Below are positions 1-8,587 of a DNA stretch of 64,000 bases, one piece after another (position 1 is the first letter of the stretch; each line of letters opens with the position of its first letter). A model generated the notes under the pieces. That model did not search any database. It was not told where the DNA came from and saw only the letters and a list, made by a program, of their open reading frames with translations. Both the position numbers and the translations under genes were made by a program. This stretch comes from Avena insularis (Eukaryota > Streptophyta > Magnoliopsida > Poales > Poaceae), in the NCBI GenBank assembly GCA_023614405.1, contig CM042684.1, forward strand, positions 202,002,941 through 202,066,940. Reading direction: 5' to 3'.

Positions 1-681
1 ATACTAGAGATTCCACAAAGGGGTTTTTCTTTAGTCTATCATCTATGCCTAGGGTTACATGAGGGGGTGGGGGCACTATATATAGGCCAACCACTAGTTC
101 AGGGGTACTTTAGGAATAAAAGGGTAAAGTCTGGGCGGACTAAGGGGTACATGGGCCAAAGGCCCAGCTGGCGGCGCGCATGCCCATACGCTCAGGCCGG
201 AGACTCCCGTGTGGTGGTCCGGAGATTCCGGTGTGGGCCGTAGACTCCGGTGTGGGACGGAGACTCCGGTATGTCTCTGGTGTCGTCTCCGGAGGGGCCT
301 TCTAGCTGTCCTCGAGCTCGATCTGGGGGTCAGTCTGGAGATGGGTCCGGAGACTCTGGCGTCTTCAGGCCGGAGACTCCGGTGTAGCCGAAGACTCTGG
401 TGTGCGCAGGCCGGAGACTACGGTGCTCCAGCTGCTGCTTCTTCCGTCTTCTCTTCCAAGCCTCCGCCATGTTAGGCTTGGTGTTCCAGGCATCCTCCCA
501 TGCCTCCGTACTCGTCGGTATGAATCTATCATGGATATGGGACGGAGTATGAAGTAGTATACCATTCAACAGGGTACGAAGTGAGCTTGCATAGAGGAAT
601 GGATTCACCTTTGGAGTCCATGACGACTTGGCATAAGTTGGAGACCATGATGTGGTAATGACCGAAGGTCGGGCTACATCA
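1..681 (-). repeat. 3' LTR of element 1 (partial)
   Basis: Aligns with 5330-6002 with few net indels (681 versus 673 bases). Its element-proximal edge is the minus-strand start TGATGTAGCCC at 681, directly after the purine tract. It contains a palindromic TATA sequence at 76-85 and a U3 array of CCGGAGACTCCGG-like motifs (about 197-424). About 370 bases of the LTR lie beyond the window start. The last ~117 codons of the long ORF are encoded inside this LTR. Confidence 0.85.
197..424. repeat. U3 array of CCGGAGACTCCGG-like palindromes (3' LTR)
   Basis: About eight copies: near 197, 219, 239, 258, 345, 370 (perfect), 388 and 412. Individual copies differ from those in the 5' LTR, and indels between the LTRs are concentrated here, as expected for slippage in a short repeat array. 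Confidence 0.7.
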
Positions 682-3566
682 TCTCCCCTCCCTTCAAAAA
701 GAGTCGTCCTCGACTCTACACGCTCATCACAAAGTAGAAGATGTTGAGAGACCTTCTTGATCCTGGGGTTCACCATATAGTCGTCCTCGGAATGATTAAA
801 TTCACAACACCTCAATGTTCCTTTACCTTCAATGAAGCCTACAAATCTCACCACAAAAGCGAAACAACACTCAAAGCGTAGCCAATTCATGAAGATTATA
901 GTATGAGTCCTCAAGTAGAGTGAAGTCACCTTAGGATGTAGAGATGGCTTGTTGAAGGGCAGCCATAGGTAACTCTCTACGATTCGTCTTGTCAACTTAT
1001 GTTCCATAGAGGTTGACGCGGAAGCAATTTTACCTTCACACAACAAAGACCAAGCAACATATGTTTGTGTGTGATAGAGGAGCATGTCATTTGTGGCATG
1101 TCCATTCTTGTTCACAACACTATTAGCACAACACAAGTATAGCAAACGGGATGCATATGCAAGGTCAAAGTGCATGGAACTCATTGGAAAATCATCCAAA
1201 TGTGGAAACTCAAAAGCTCCATATAACATCTTAGATTGGCACTCAAAGCAATTGACTAAAGCATTGATCAACATCTTTGATGCAAAGCTAGGAGAATTCG
1301 GCGAAAACACATGAGGATGGGTATTCAAAAAAACATCATTATGTGTGCAAACCAACCATTGGAAAGAGAAATTGTTCGATATGTTGGATTTCACACACAA
1401 ATCATCAAACTCAAAGCTCATGGGAGTATGCATATCGCAAGCGGAAACACAAGCAACATGTTTGCAAACAAACCAAATGAAAGAGCAAGTGGTCCTTATG
1501 TTTGTTGCAACAACAATACGAGAGACTTGGAAGCTCTCGTGACAATACATGCTCAAAATGGTATTATGGTTGCACACAAAACATCGTAAAGAGAAATTGT
1601 TCAACATTTTTGTGGCAACACGCAAAGCATCAACATCCAACAGCAATGAGGCGTGATTGTCACAAGGTGAAAGAATACCATTAACATGCTTGCAATCAAA
1701 CCATAGGAAAGAGCAATTTGTCAACATGAAAGATGCAAAGCATGCAAAAGGTATCAGAGCTGGGTTCGATCTTGAACTCACTTGGGGGATGCTCTCTAGA
1801 GCTCTTTTTGTCAACTCGTGCTCAACCGAGGTTGACCTTCTTGTGCGTGTACCTACACACATCAAACACAAAAGGAAGAACATGTGTGCATGGTAGAGAA
1901 ACACATCATCCATCATGATGTATCTCTTCTTGTGCACATCACCATTAGTGTAAAGCAGGTGTAACATAGGTGCATGGTGAGTATGCAAGTGGGGAACATC
2001 ATGGCAATCATCAAAATCTCCAAAATTTGAGAAAGCTATGGGGTCCATCTCAATATAAACCATATGATAATTATTATTGCAAGAAAAACAAGTGAAGGGG
2101 CAATCATCCATATTGCAAGTAACGGGAGAGATTGTAAAACATTCATGACAAAGCATGGTTCGAGGGGTACCATTGGTAATATCATTGCAAGCAAAACATT
2201 GGAAAGAGCAATTGTTCAACAAAGTGCAAACAATGATATCATCAACGTAATGTTTAGAGCATGGCATGTCTATGGCAACATCATCACAATCAAATAGTTT
2301 CACATGCTCAACATTATGCAAAGGCAAAGTATCACATGGAAATACCAATGAGTCATATATGATATCACAAACATCATCCATAGAATGCCAATCATCACAA
2401 GTCATCATGTCCACTAGTGGGATCATGGCATCATCAACACAAGTATTCTTTCCTTGTTCATACCTCTCATATGAAGTGGGTGTTGTGGTAGCATTGGCCT
2501 CCATGTGGGCAACTTCTTCATCATCCATGGGGATGGCATCATCTTCATCCACCATGTTCATCTTCTTGGTTGGAGGCATCATCATCTCCAAGATTGTTGC
2601 TTTTGTATCCATGGAACCTAGCACAACATGAGGAAACACACTAGAGGTAGAGGGTAAGTCGTTAGAAATCAAGGTGGTCTCACATGACCTATCAACTACC
2701 ACTCTCAACTCACTAGGTGTATCACTCATGCCCTCCAAGTGGAAGCACTCAATCTCACGTGTGGTGGAGTCACTCATCTCACTCTTGTTCTCACTCAAGT
2801 GGGCTAAGTGGCTCTCATACTCACATGGGATTGGTACCACATCATCACTCAAGCATATGGGGAAAATCCCATGCTCACCGATCTTGACCTTCTCGTCGCC
2901 ATCTTGCACCTTGGCTTGTGTAGTCCTCTTGACATACTCTTCCAACTTGGCGAAGTAGAGGTCTTCATCTTCCGCCTCCATGAAGTTGTATGCGTCATCT
3001 AGGACGTCAAGTCTTGGCATTGAAGCTTGATGGCGTGGAGGGGAGCTTGCTCTTGGTGCCATTGTGGTGGTGGCACGAGGAATAGAAGGTGCCTTATGAT
3101 GGTGTCGACGGAGGTCATTGGCATGCCTTGCCAAAGGTTGATGTAGATGGCGCATTTGGTCATCCACATGACACTCGCGACGATGCTTCTTGTCCTTGGC
3201 ACTCTTCTTGGTGAGGCGTTGTAATGAGCGCAAAGCATCATTTGTCTTGGCCATCATGCTCATGGTTTTGGCGAAGTCATTGTCCATGTCGCGCTTGAAG
3301 TTGTCCATTTTATGGTGGACCTTGGTGCTCTCGAGGTGGAGGCTCCCTCTTTGTCGATGCGACTTGAGGAGCTTGTCGTTGTCGTTCTTGAAGTCTTCCA
3401 TGCATGGGGAGTTATTGTTGTTGTAGAACTCCATATTACCCAAGCATGTGGAGCCATTGTCGGTGTAGTGCTCCATCATGTCATCAATGCTTGTGGAGGC
3501 ATATGCATGGTGGCTCATCGTGGATTCTTCATAGAAATCATCCTCGGCTTCGGAGTCCCTAGACAT
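330..3566 (-). CDS. Retrotransposon ORF, 1,078 aa, no recognised enzymatic domain
   Basis: One uninterrupted frame of 1,078 codons fills most of the element interior and ends inside the 3' LTR. The start is the ATG at 3566, the first Met of the frame. Residues 1-60 are acidic and Asn-rich. Residues 85-165 are basic and His-rich (a possible nucleic-acid-binding region). Residues 190-400 are acidic. From 450 to 905 a short aromatic-cysteine motif recurs at least eight times: NNCSFQCFACN (451), CPFTCFSCNN (489), NCSFLWFDCKH (617), NNFSLRCFVCNH (656), TCSFIWFVCKH (693), NNFSFQWLVCTH (731), VNCFECQ (771), NWLRFECCF (894). A second pair of related blocks lies at ~551-592 and ~827-865 (STSVEHELTKRALES versus STSMEHKLTRRIVES). 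I see no CCHC knuckle, aspartic protease DTG, RT YxDD or integrase motif. The internal repetition and absence of pol suggest a gag-like or element-specific protein, or a frame kept open by recent spread. Function is unknown. Confidence 0.6.
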   Translation of the reverse strand: MSRDSEAEDDFYEESTMSHHAYASTSIDDMMEHYTDNGSTCLGNMEFYNNNNSPCMEDFKNDNDKLLKSHRQRGSLHLESTKVHHKMDNFKRDMDNDFAKTMSMMAKTNDALRSLQRLTKKSAKDKKHRRECHVDDQMRHLHQPLARHANDLRRHHHKAPSIPRATTTMAPRASSPPRHQASMPRLDVLDDAYNFMEAEDEDLYFAKLEEYVKRTTQAKVQDGDEKVKIGEHGIFPICLSDDVVPIPCEYESHLAHLSENKSEMSDSTTREIECFHLEGMSDTPSELRVVVDRSCETTLISNDLPSTSSVFPHVVLGSMDTKATILEMMMPPTKKMNMVDEDDAIPMDDEEVAHMEANATTTPTSYERYEQGKNTCVDDAMIPLVDMMTCDDWHSMDDVCDIIYDSLVFPCDTLPLHNVEHVKLFDCDDVAIDMPCSKHYVDDIIVCTLLNNCSFQCFACNDITNGTPRTMLCHECFTISPVTCNMDDCPFTCFSCNNNYHMVYIEMDPIAFSNFGDFDDCHDVPHLHTHHAPMLHLLYTNGDVHKKRYIMMDDVFLYHAHMFFLLCLMCVGTRTRRSTSVEHELTKRALESIPQVSSRSNPALIPFACFASFMLTNCSFLWFDCKHVNGILSPCDNHASLLLDVDALRVATKMLNNFSLRCFVCNHNTILSMYCHESFQVSRIVVATNIRTTCSFIWFVCKHVACVSACDMHTPMSFEFDDLCVKSNISNNFSFQWLVCTHNDVFLNTHPHVFSPNSPSFASKMLINALVNCFECQSKMLYGAFEFPHLDDFPMSSMHFDLAYASRLLYLCCANSVVNKNGHATNDMLLYHTQTYVAWSLLCEGKIASASTSMEHKLTRRIVESYLWLPFNKPSLHPKVTSLYLRTHTIIFMNWLRFECCFAFVVRFVGFIEGKGTLRCCEFNHSEDDYMVNPRIKKVSQHLLLCDERVESRTTLFEGRGDDVARPSVITTSWSPTYAKSSWTPKVNPFLYASSLRTLLNGILLHTPSHIHDRFIPTSTEAWEDAWNTKPNMAEAWKRRRKKQQLEHRSLRPAHTRVFGYTGVSGLKTPESPDPSPD
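682..695 (-). other. Polypurine tract of element 1
   Basis: On the minus strand this reads GAAGGGAGGGGAGA and abuts the LTR start TGATGTAG. An uninterrupted purine run directly upstream of the 3' LTR is where plus-strand DNA synthesis is primed in LTR retrotransposons. It is also translated, as Glu-Gly-Arg-Gly-Asp near residues 958-962 of the long ORF. Confidence 0.8.
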
Positions 3567-4101
3567 GTTTCACAAGACCAAGTGGTGTATATGGAAGTGG
3601 TAGGGGTTAGGGATGCAACGTCAAAGCTTACTTTACTTTGGAAGATAGTATCGTGCAAGTGGCAACACTTGAGAGCAATCAAAACCAAGCAAAGTGAAGT
3701 TCACGCGGAACACCAAAACCAGCTAACCACTAAAAAACACACACACACAAAGCTTATGGTGGATAGGTATGGAATGTGGCGTGTCCAAGAACAATCCAAA
3801 ATAAAGATATTGTAATGGCAAGTAAAGAACCACGATGATCACAAAGCAAAACAAGTCAATCCACAAGATAGGAATTATGTACAAGGAAACACACACGGTG
3901 GGATAAATGGGACTTGTGCCATGGAGAAAGTGAGCTAAGAACCAAATGATTACCTAGCGAAGACTATAAGCTCGTGTCGCACAAGTGCAAGGAGAGATGC
4001 TAGTTCGATTGCAATAAATTGGTGGGCTACAAGATATGCACAATAAGTACCACCTATTTGATGTTCATCGAGCTTGCGCTTCCTATTCTATGAGGCACTT
4101 G

Positions 4102-4165
4102 TTTCTTTCTTTCTTTTTCTTCTTTTTCTTTTTCTATTTTTTTCACTTTTCTTTTCTTGTTCACT
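4102..4165. repeat. Polypyrimidine (CTTT)n-like tract
   Basis: About 64 bases of almost pure C/T on the plus strand, mostly CTTT and CTTTTT units. It sits in the element 1 leader. Confidence 0.85.
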
Positions 4166-4543
4166 TGCCTCTTCCTTGTGCCAACAACTATACAAGATAA
4201 CTATATGAGATAGCATGCTCACAACTTTTGCTCGGAATTCTACAAGGTATCAAATGTGCATAGCCCAAGCAATCATAGGAGGAACTAATCTCAATAGGTT
4301 TTTGTTGAACACAAAGATAGTGTGGCTCACAAATGGATGCAAGTGGGGAGAAGTCGCGGATTGTATATACCTTTCCTCGCCGATCTTCACCCTTTATTGG
4401 TGGATTCCGCCTTGCTCACGGAATTTGGATGGAGTAGATAGCAAAAACCACGGAGATGATGATGTAGAGCTCCTTCTCCTCTTCAAAACGAGCTAAAGAA
4501 CACCAAAATCCGAGTTCGTATGCAAAAGTTATGCCCAAAAACT

Positions 4544-4672
4544 CTGGGGGCGGAGACTTTGCCAGAAACTCTGGTCTGGACCGGAATCTCCGGTGCAGGG
4601 GCCGGAATCTCTGGTCTGGGCTAGAGTCTCCGGTCTGGGGGCCAGAATCTCCGGTCCGGAGGTTCTAGGATG
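4544..4672. repeat. Leader copy of CCGGAGACTCCGG-like motif cluster
   Basis: Five to seven degenerate copies of the U3 motif (forms such as GGAATCTCCGGT and GGAGACTTTGCC) spaced about 20-25 bases apart. The same motif family is arrayed in both LTRs, so it occurs twice in each element on either side of the transcription start. Confidence 0.6.
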
Positions 4673-4933
4673 TCCAGAACTCGTCCGTGGCGCGATTTTG
4701 GGCGAAAAACTCGAACCAAAACCTCAAATTGGTGGGGGTAATCAAGGAATTAGGCCATAGGAACGCAGGGGAAGGTAGATCAACAAGTTTAGCAAGTAAT
4801 CCATGGATCAAAACGTACCAAAAGGCACTCAAATCATAGATCGATCCAAAACACGAATTGGGGCTGTTTTTGGTGGAATTTTCGAATTTATGGGGGAAAA
4901 AGACCAAATCGAGGAGAAATCTGTGGCAACCAA

Positions 4934-4948
4934 AAGCTACTGATACCA
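4934..4948 (-). other. Primer binding site, initiator-Met tRNA type
   Basis: The minus strand reads TGGTATCAGTAGCT two bases after the LTR end (...AACA, TC, TGGTATCAG). The first nine bases match the complement of the initiator-Met tRNA 3' end (TGGTATCAGAGC); an extra T follows. This fixes the element's strand and the LTR boundary. Confidence 0.8.
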
Positions 4949-5402
4949 GATGTTATGGGGTAACCCCGTGGGTGGCCCGATCTTCACGAATCTCGTGGTC
5001 AAATCAATGGGAAGCGAGGGGAAAGGGATAAGGTAGCGGAAGCAGACGCACACCTCGCAAAGAACACGATGAACACACGCAAAACACACACAATACAAGG
5101 CTGATTGCTCTCACCGGTGGCCACCGGTCCAATAGAATCCTCACAAGGAAAGATCGGTCAACATGCTCCCTCGATCCCACGTGGAGAGGGAAGAACACCT
5201 TGGAGAGGGTCTTGATGTCTTGGCAAAGGGACACCGATGCCAAGGCCTTGTACAACGAGGGAGGCGCGATGCAAACTCCAACGAGGTGGTGACGATAGTC
5301 GATCCCCTTTTGTAGAAGGGGATGAGGCAAAACTAGAGATTCCACAAAGGGGGGTTTTTAGTCTATCATCTATGCCTAGGGTTACATGAGGGGGTGGGGG
5401 CA

Positions 5403-5412
5403 CTATATATAG
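5403..5412 (-). promoter_or_regulatory. Putative TATA box in 5' LTR
   Basis: CTATATATAG, a self-complementary TATA sequence, lies about 590 bases into the LTR on the minus strand. It is conserved in the other LTR at 76-85. By plant TATA spacing, transcription would start some 25-35 bases downstream (about 5370-5380). The start site is inferred, not seen. Confidence 0.55.
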
Positions 5413-5522
5413 GCCAGCCACTAGTTCAGGGGTACTTTAGGAATAAAAGGGTAAATTCTGGGCGGACTAAGGGGTACATGGGCCAAAGGCCCAGCTGGCG
5501 GCACATAGGCCCATACGCTCAG

Positions 5523-5752
5523 GCCAGAAACTCTAGTGTGGTGGTCCACAGACTCCGATGTGGGCCAAAGACTCCGGTCTGTCTCCGGTGTTGTCTCTAG
5601 AGGGGCCTTCTGGCTGTCCTCGAGCTTGATCTGAGGGTCAGTCCGGAGATGGGTCTGGAGACTCCGGGGTCTATAGGCCGAAGACTCTAGTATCTTCAGG
5701 CCGGAGACTCCGGTGTGGCCAGACTCCGTGTCTTGAGCCGAGACTCGGTGCT
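5523..5752. repeat. U3 array of CCGGAGACTCCGG-like palindromes (5' LTR)
   Basis: Repeated, often degenerate 13-mers related to CCGGAGACTCCGG (6-bp inverted arms around one base), spaced roughly 20 bases apart, 110-350 bases upstream of the TATA box in transcript direction. The best copy is near 5700. Such arrays can act as transcription factor binding clusters; that function is inference. Confidence 0.65.
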
Positions 5753-6002
5753 CAGCTGCTTCTTCCGTCTTCTCTTCCAAGCCTTCGTCATGTCGGGCTT
5801 GGTTCTCCAGGCTTCCTCCCTTGCCTCCGTACTCGTCGGTATGAACCTATCATGGATATGGGATGGAGTATGAAGTAGTATACCATTCAAGAGGGTAGGA
5901 AGTGAGCTCGCATAGAGGAACGGATTCACCTTTGGAGTCCATGACCACTTGAAATAAGTTGGAGACCATGATGTGGTAACGACCGAAGGTTGGGCTACAT
6001 CA

Positions 6003-7593
6003 TGTGGTCCCTGAAGAGAACTAACATTTCAATGACACTGGTGGATCCAGATGTGGTATGTGAAAAGAACAGTCATGAAATAACACCAGTTGTTCTTAGT
6101 AAAAATAACACACACGCAATGACACTGGTGGATCCATAGGTGGATTGTGAAAAGAACACACATGCAATGACACTGGTGGATCCATATGTGGTATGTGAAA
6201 AGAACACACATGCAATGACTCTAGTTGTTGTTACTAAAAAGAACACACATGCAATGACACTCGTGGATCCATGTGTGGTCTCTAAAGAGAACACACATTT
6301 CAATGACTCTAGTTGTTGTTAGTAAAAAGAACACACATGCAATGACACTGGTGGATCCATGTGTTGTCTCTGAAGAGAACACACATGCAATGACTCTGGT
6401 TGTTGTTAGTAAAAGAACACACATGCAATGACACTGGTGTCTCCATATGTGGTATGTGAAAAGAACACACATTTCAATGACTCTGGTTTTTGTTAGTAAA
6501 AAGAACACACATGCAATGACACTGGTGGATCCATAGGTGGATTGTGAAAAGAGCACACATGCAATGACACTGTTGGATCCATATGTGGTATGTGAAAAGA
6601 ACACACATGCAATGACTCCAGTTGTTGTTAGTAAAACAAACACACATGTAATGATACTGGTGGATCCATGTGTGGTCTCTGAAGAGAACACACATTTCAA
6701 TGACACTTGTGGATCCATATGTGGTATGTGAAAAGAACACACATGCAATGGCTCTGGTTGTTGTTAGTAAAAAGAACACACATGCAATACATTGGTGGAT
6801 CCATAGGTGGATTGTGAAAATAACACACATGCAATGACTCTGGTTGTTCCATATGTGGTATGTGAAAAGAACAGACATGCAATGACTCCAGTTGTTGTTA
6901 ATAAAAAGAACACACATGTAATGACACTGGTGGATCCATGTGTGGTCTCTGAAGAGAACACACATTTCAATGGAACTCGTGGATCCATATGTGGTATGTG
7001 AAAAGAACAGTCATGAAATGACTCCAGTTGCTGTTAGTAAAAAGAACACACATGCAATGACACTAGTGGATCCATAGGTGGATTGTGAAAAGAGCACACA
7101 TGCAATGACACTAGTGGATCCATATGTGGTATGTGAAAAGAACACACATGCAATGACTCTAGTTGTTCTTAGTAAAAAGAACACACATGCAATGACACTG
7201 GTGGATCCATAGGTGGATTGTGAAAAGAGCACACATGCAATGACACTGGTTGATCCATATGTGGTATGTGAAAAGAACACGCATGCAATGACTCCAGTTG
7301 TTGTTAGTAAAAAGAACACACATGCTATGACACTGGTGGATCCATGTGTGGTCTTTGAGGAGAACACACATTTCAATGACACTGGTGGATCCATATGTGG
7401 TATGTGAAAAGAATAGTCATGAAATGACTCCAATTGTTGTTAGTAAAAAGAACACACATGCAATGACACTAGTGGATCCATAGGTGGATTGTGAAAAGAA
7501 CACACATGCAATGACACTGGTGGATCCATATGTGGTATGTGAAAAGAACACACATGCAATGACACTGGTTGTTGTTAGTAAAAAGAACACAGA
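6003..7593. repeat. Satellite array, left segment
   Basis: 1.6 kb of the composite satellite between element 1 and the CACTA element. It starts mid-unit (TGTGGTCCCTGAAG, within a 48-mer of the GTCTCTGAAG type) and ends inside the common head (AAGAACACAGA). Units are more diverged than in the main block, with several odd tails (for example TTGTTCTTAGT and TGTTGTCTCTG). Same orientation as the other two segments, so all three are pieces of one array. Confidence 0.95.
7591..7593. other. Target site duplication of CACTA element, left copy (AGA)
   Basis: AGA sits where the intact satellite head has ACA. The partner ACA is at 14352-14354. One C-to-G change after insertion explains the mismatch. 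Confidence 0.6.
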
Positions 7594-7622
7594 CACTACA
7601 AGGAATATGGCTATATATGACC
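7594..7622 (+). repeat. CACTA left terminal inverted repeat
   Basis: 29 bases starting CACTACAAGG and ending TATGACC. The right end, read on the minus strand, begins CACTAAAAG and ends TGTGACC, with 19 of 29 positions the same. Confidence 0.75.
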
Positions 7623-7635
7623 CTCTATTTTCGTC

Positions 7636-7800
7636 ACAAAATCGTCATAGTAGTCTGTTTATGACGATTCTTTGACGATTTTGAGATCGTCGAAAGCTAG
7701 GCGTCGCAAATGAACTATAACGACATTTCTGGTAAAATCGTCATAACCGTCTATGACGATATTGGATCGTCATAACCTCTATGACGATTCAATATCATCA
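7636..7800. repeat. CACTA subterminal repeats, left
   Basis: At least six copies of a motif around ATGACGATT or its complement AATCGTCAT (near 7638, 7660, 7671, 7737, 7752, 7765 and 7780) in both orientations. In En/Spm-type elements such motifs bind the element-encoded TNPA-like protein; here that is by analogy. Confidence 0.75.
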
Positions 7801-8373
7801 TGGACCATCTAGCCAGGCCAGGTCAGATCCGACGTGGCAAAATTGTGACGAAATTAAATTGTCTTAAATCGAATTCAGCCTGGTCCATTCGGTCATTTAT
7901 GTGGGCTGAGCCTAATAATTTGGGCAATGTATGATTCATGTTCTACTAGTTCTGGTTGGCTAAATGGGCCAAGCCCCAACAATTCAGCCTTTTTATTTCT
8001 AAACATTGGAATTGTCACATTATTTTTATTTTCTATTTCGAAATTTAAATCTTATTCTAATTCTAGTCCCACTAGGAAGATGGGTGCTTGGTCCCACTTA
8101 TCTGTTTCCTATTCTTTCTTTCCTATTTTAATGCACATCCCACCAGGCATCACGTGTTATTTAGGCCCCACTCATCAATCATGTATTTGTTCAATAACCA
8201 GTAATCCAATTCAAACAAGCCAATAAAGTCATAAGTTTTTCATATGACATCCAAATAATATATTACAATCACTCACAGTACTAATCAGGTATTCAGCTAT
8301 CAAAATACACTAAATCTCAACTATCTGGATCAGCGTCGCAATAGTTATCTAGGATCGCGTCAGCCGCCCTATT
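7801..8373. other. CACTA interior, no feature recognised
   Basis: AT-rich sequence between the subterminal repeats and the exon-like fragment. Plus-strand frames such as 7927-8226 are short and show no coding character. Probably 3' flank or intron of the element's minus-strand gene. Confidence 0.4.
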
Positions 8374-8388
8374 CTATTCTCGGCTTAC

Positions 8389-8586
8389 CTTTGCACTACT
8401 CTGTGTGCTCACCGCTGGCCCTCCTCTGCTCTGCGCGCTGAGCCGTTGGTCCTCCTCTAATATGCAATGCCACTCATCCTCTGTCATGTAGCCCCACTGC
8501 TCTTCCTCGACCTGCTCAACCTGTAGTTGCTCTTCAATCTGCTCGACCTGTAGCTGCTCCTCCTTAGCCTGTTGAAGAACAATCTT
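8389..8586 (-). CDS. Exon-like coding fragment of CACTA element
   Basis: Read on the minus strand, 66 codons are open between an acceptor-like TATTTAG (ending 8587) and a donor-like AAG|GTAAGC (from 8388). If not spliced, the frame closes with TAG at 8374-8376. The peptide has a Glu/Gln coiled-coil-like repeat (EEQLQVEQ twice) followed by WGYMTEDEWHCILEED and a Ser/Gln-rich tail. Codon-level repetition and clean splice borders argue for a real exon. CACTA elements usually encode TNPA/TNPD-like proteins and such Glu/Gln-rich tails occur in their products, but I cannot assign a family from this piece alone. No start codon lies in the exon. Confidence 0.4.
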
Positions 8587-8587
8587 C

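Larger units (their letters stand above)
3567..4950 (-). other. Leader of element 1 (non-coding)
   Basis: This is the stretch between the PBS and the ORF start on the minus strand, 1.38 kb. No ORF in it is convincing. It holds a plus-strand polypyrimidine tract at 4102-4165 (a purine tract in the transcript), a short AC run near 3737, and a cluster of CCGGAATCTCCGG-like motifs at 4544-4672 that match the motif array in the LTR. Leader length is typical of plant LTR elements that carry packaging signals here; that role is inference. Confidence 0.6.
1..6002 (-). mobile_element. Non-autonomous LTR retrotransposon, minus strand, left end cut by window
   Basis: Bases 1-681 and 5330-6002 are direct repeats (both begin near ACTAGAGATTCCACAAAGG), so they are LTR copies. 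On the minus strand the order is 5' LTR (6002 to 4951), PBS for initiator-Met tRNA, leader, one long ORF, a purine tract (682-695), then the 3' LTR (681 to beyond base 1). The interior is 4.27 kb and has no recognisable protease, reverse transcriptase, RNase H or integrase, so the element would depend on a partner for replication. The 5' LTR runs directly into satellite sequence at 6003 (TGTGG), which is mid-unit satellite, so it inserted into the array; the matching target duplication lies outside the window. The LTR pair is visibly diverged with several indels, which suggests an older insertion than the element at 48 kb. A Gypsy-like origin is likely from the tRNA-Met PBS and grass context, but without pol this is inference. 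Confidence 0.85.
4951..6002 (-). repeat. 5' LTR of element 1
   Basis: 1,052 bases, bounded on the minus strand by TGATGTAGCCC (from 6002) and ...CCCCATAACA (ending 4951), the usual TG...CA ends. It carries a TATA box (5403-5412) and an upstream motif array (5523-5752). Its outer edge abuts satellite DNA with no intervening sequence. Confidence 0.88.

Noticed and set aside
1084..3815. Plus-strand frames inside element 1 (for example 2266-2631, 3312-3815)
   Set aside because: Antisense shadows of the 1,078-codon minus-strand frame.
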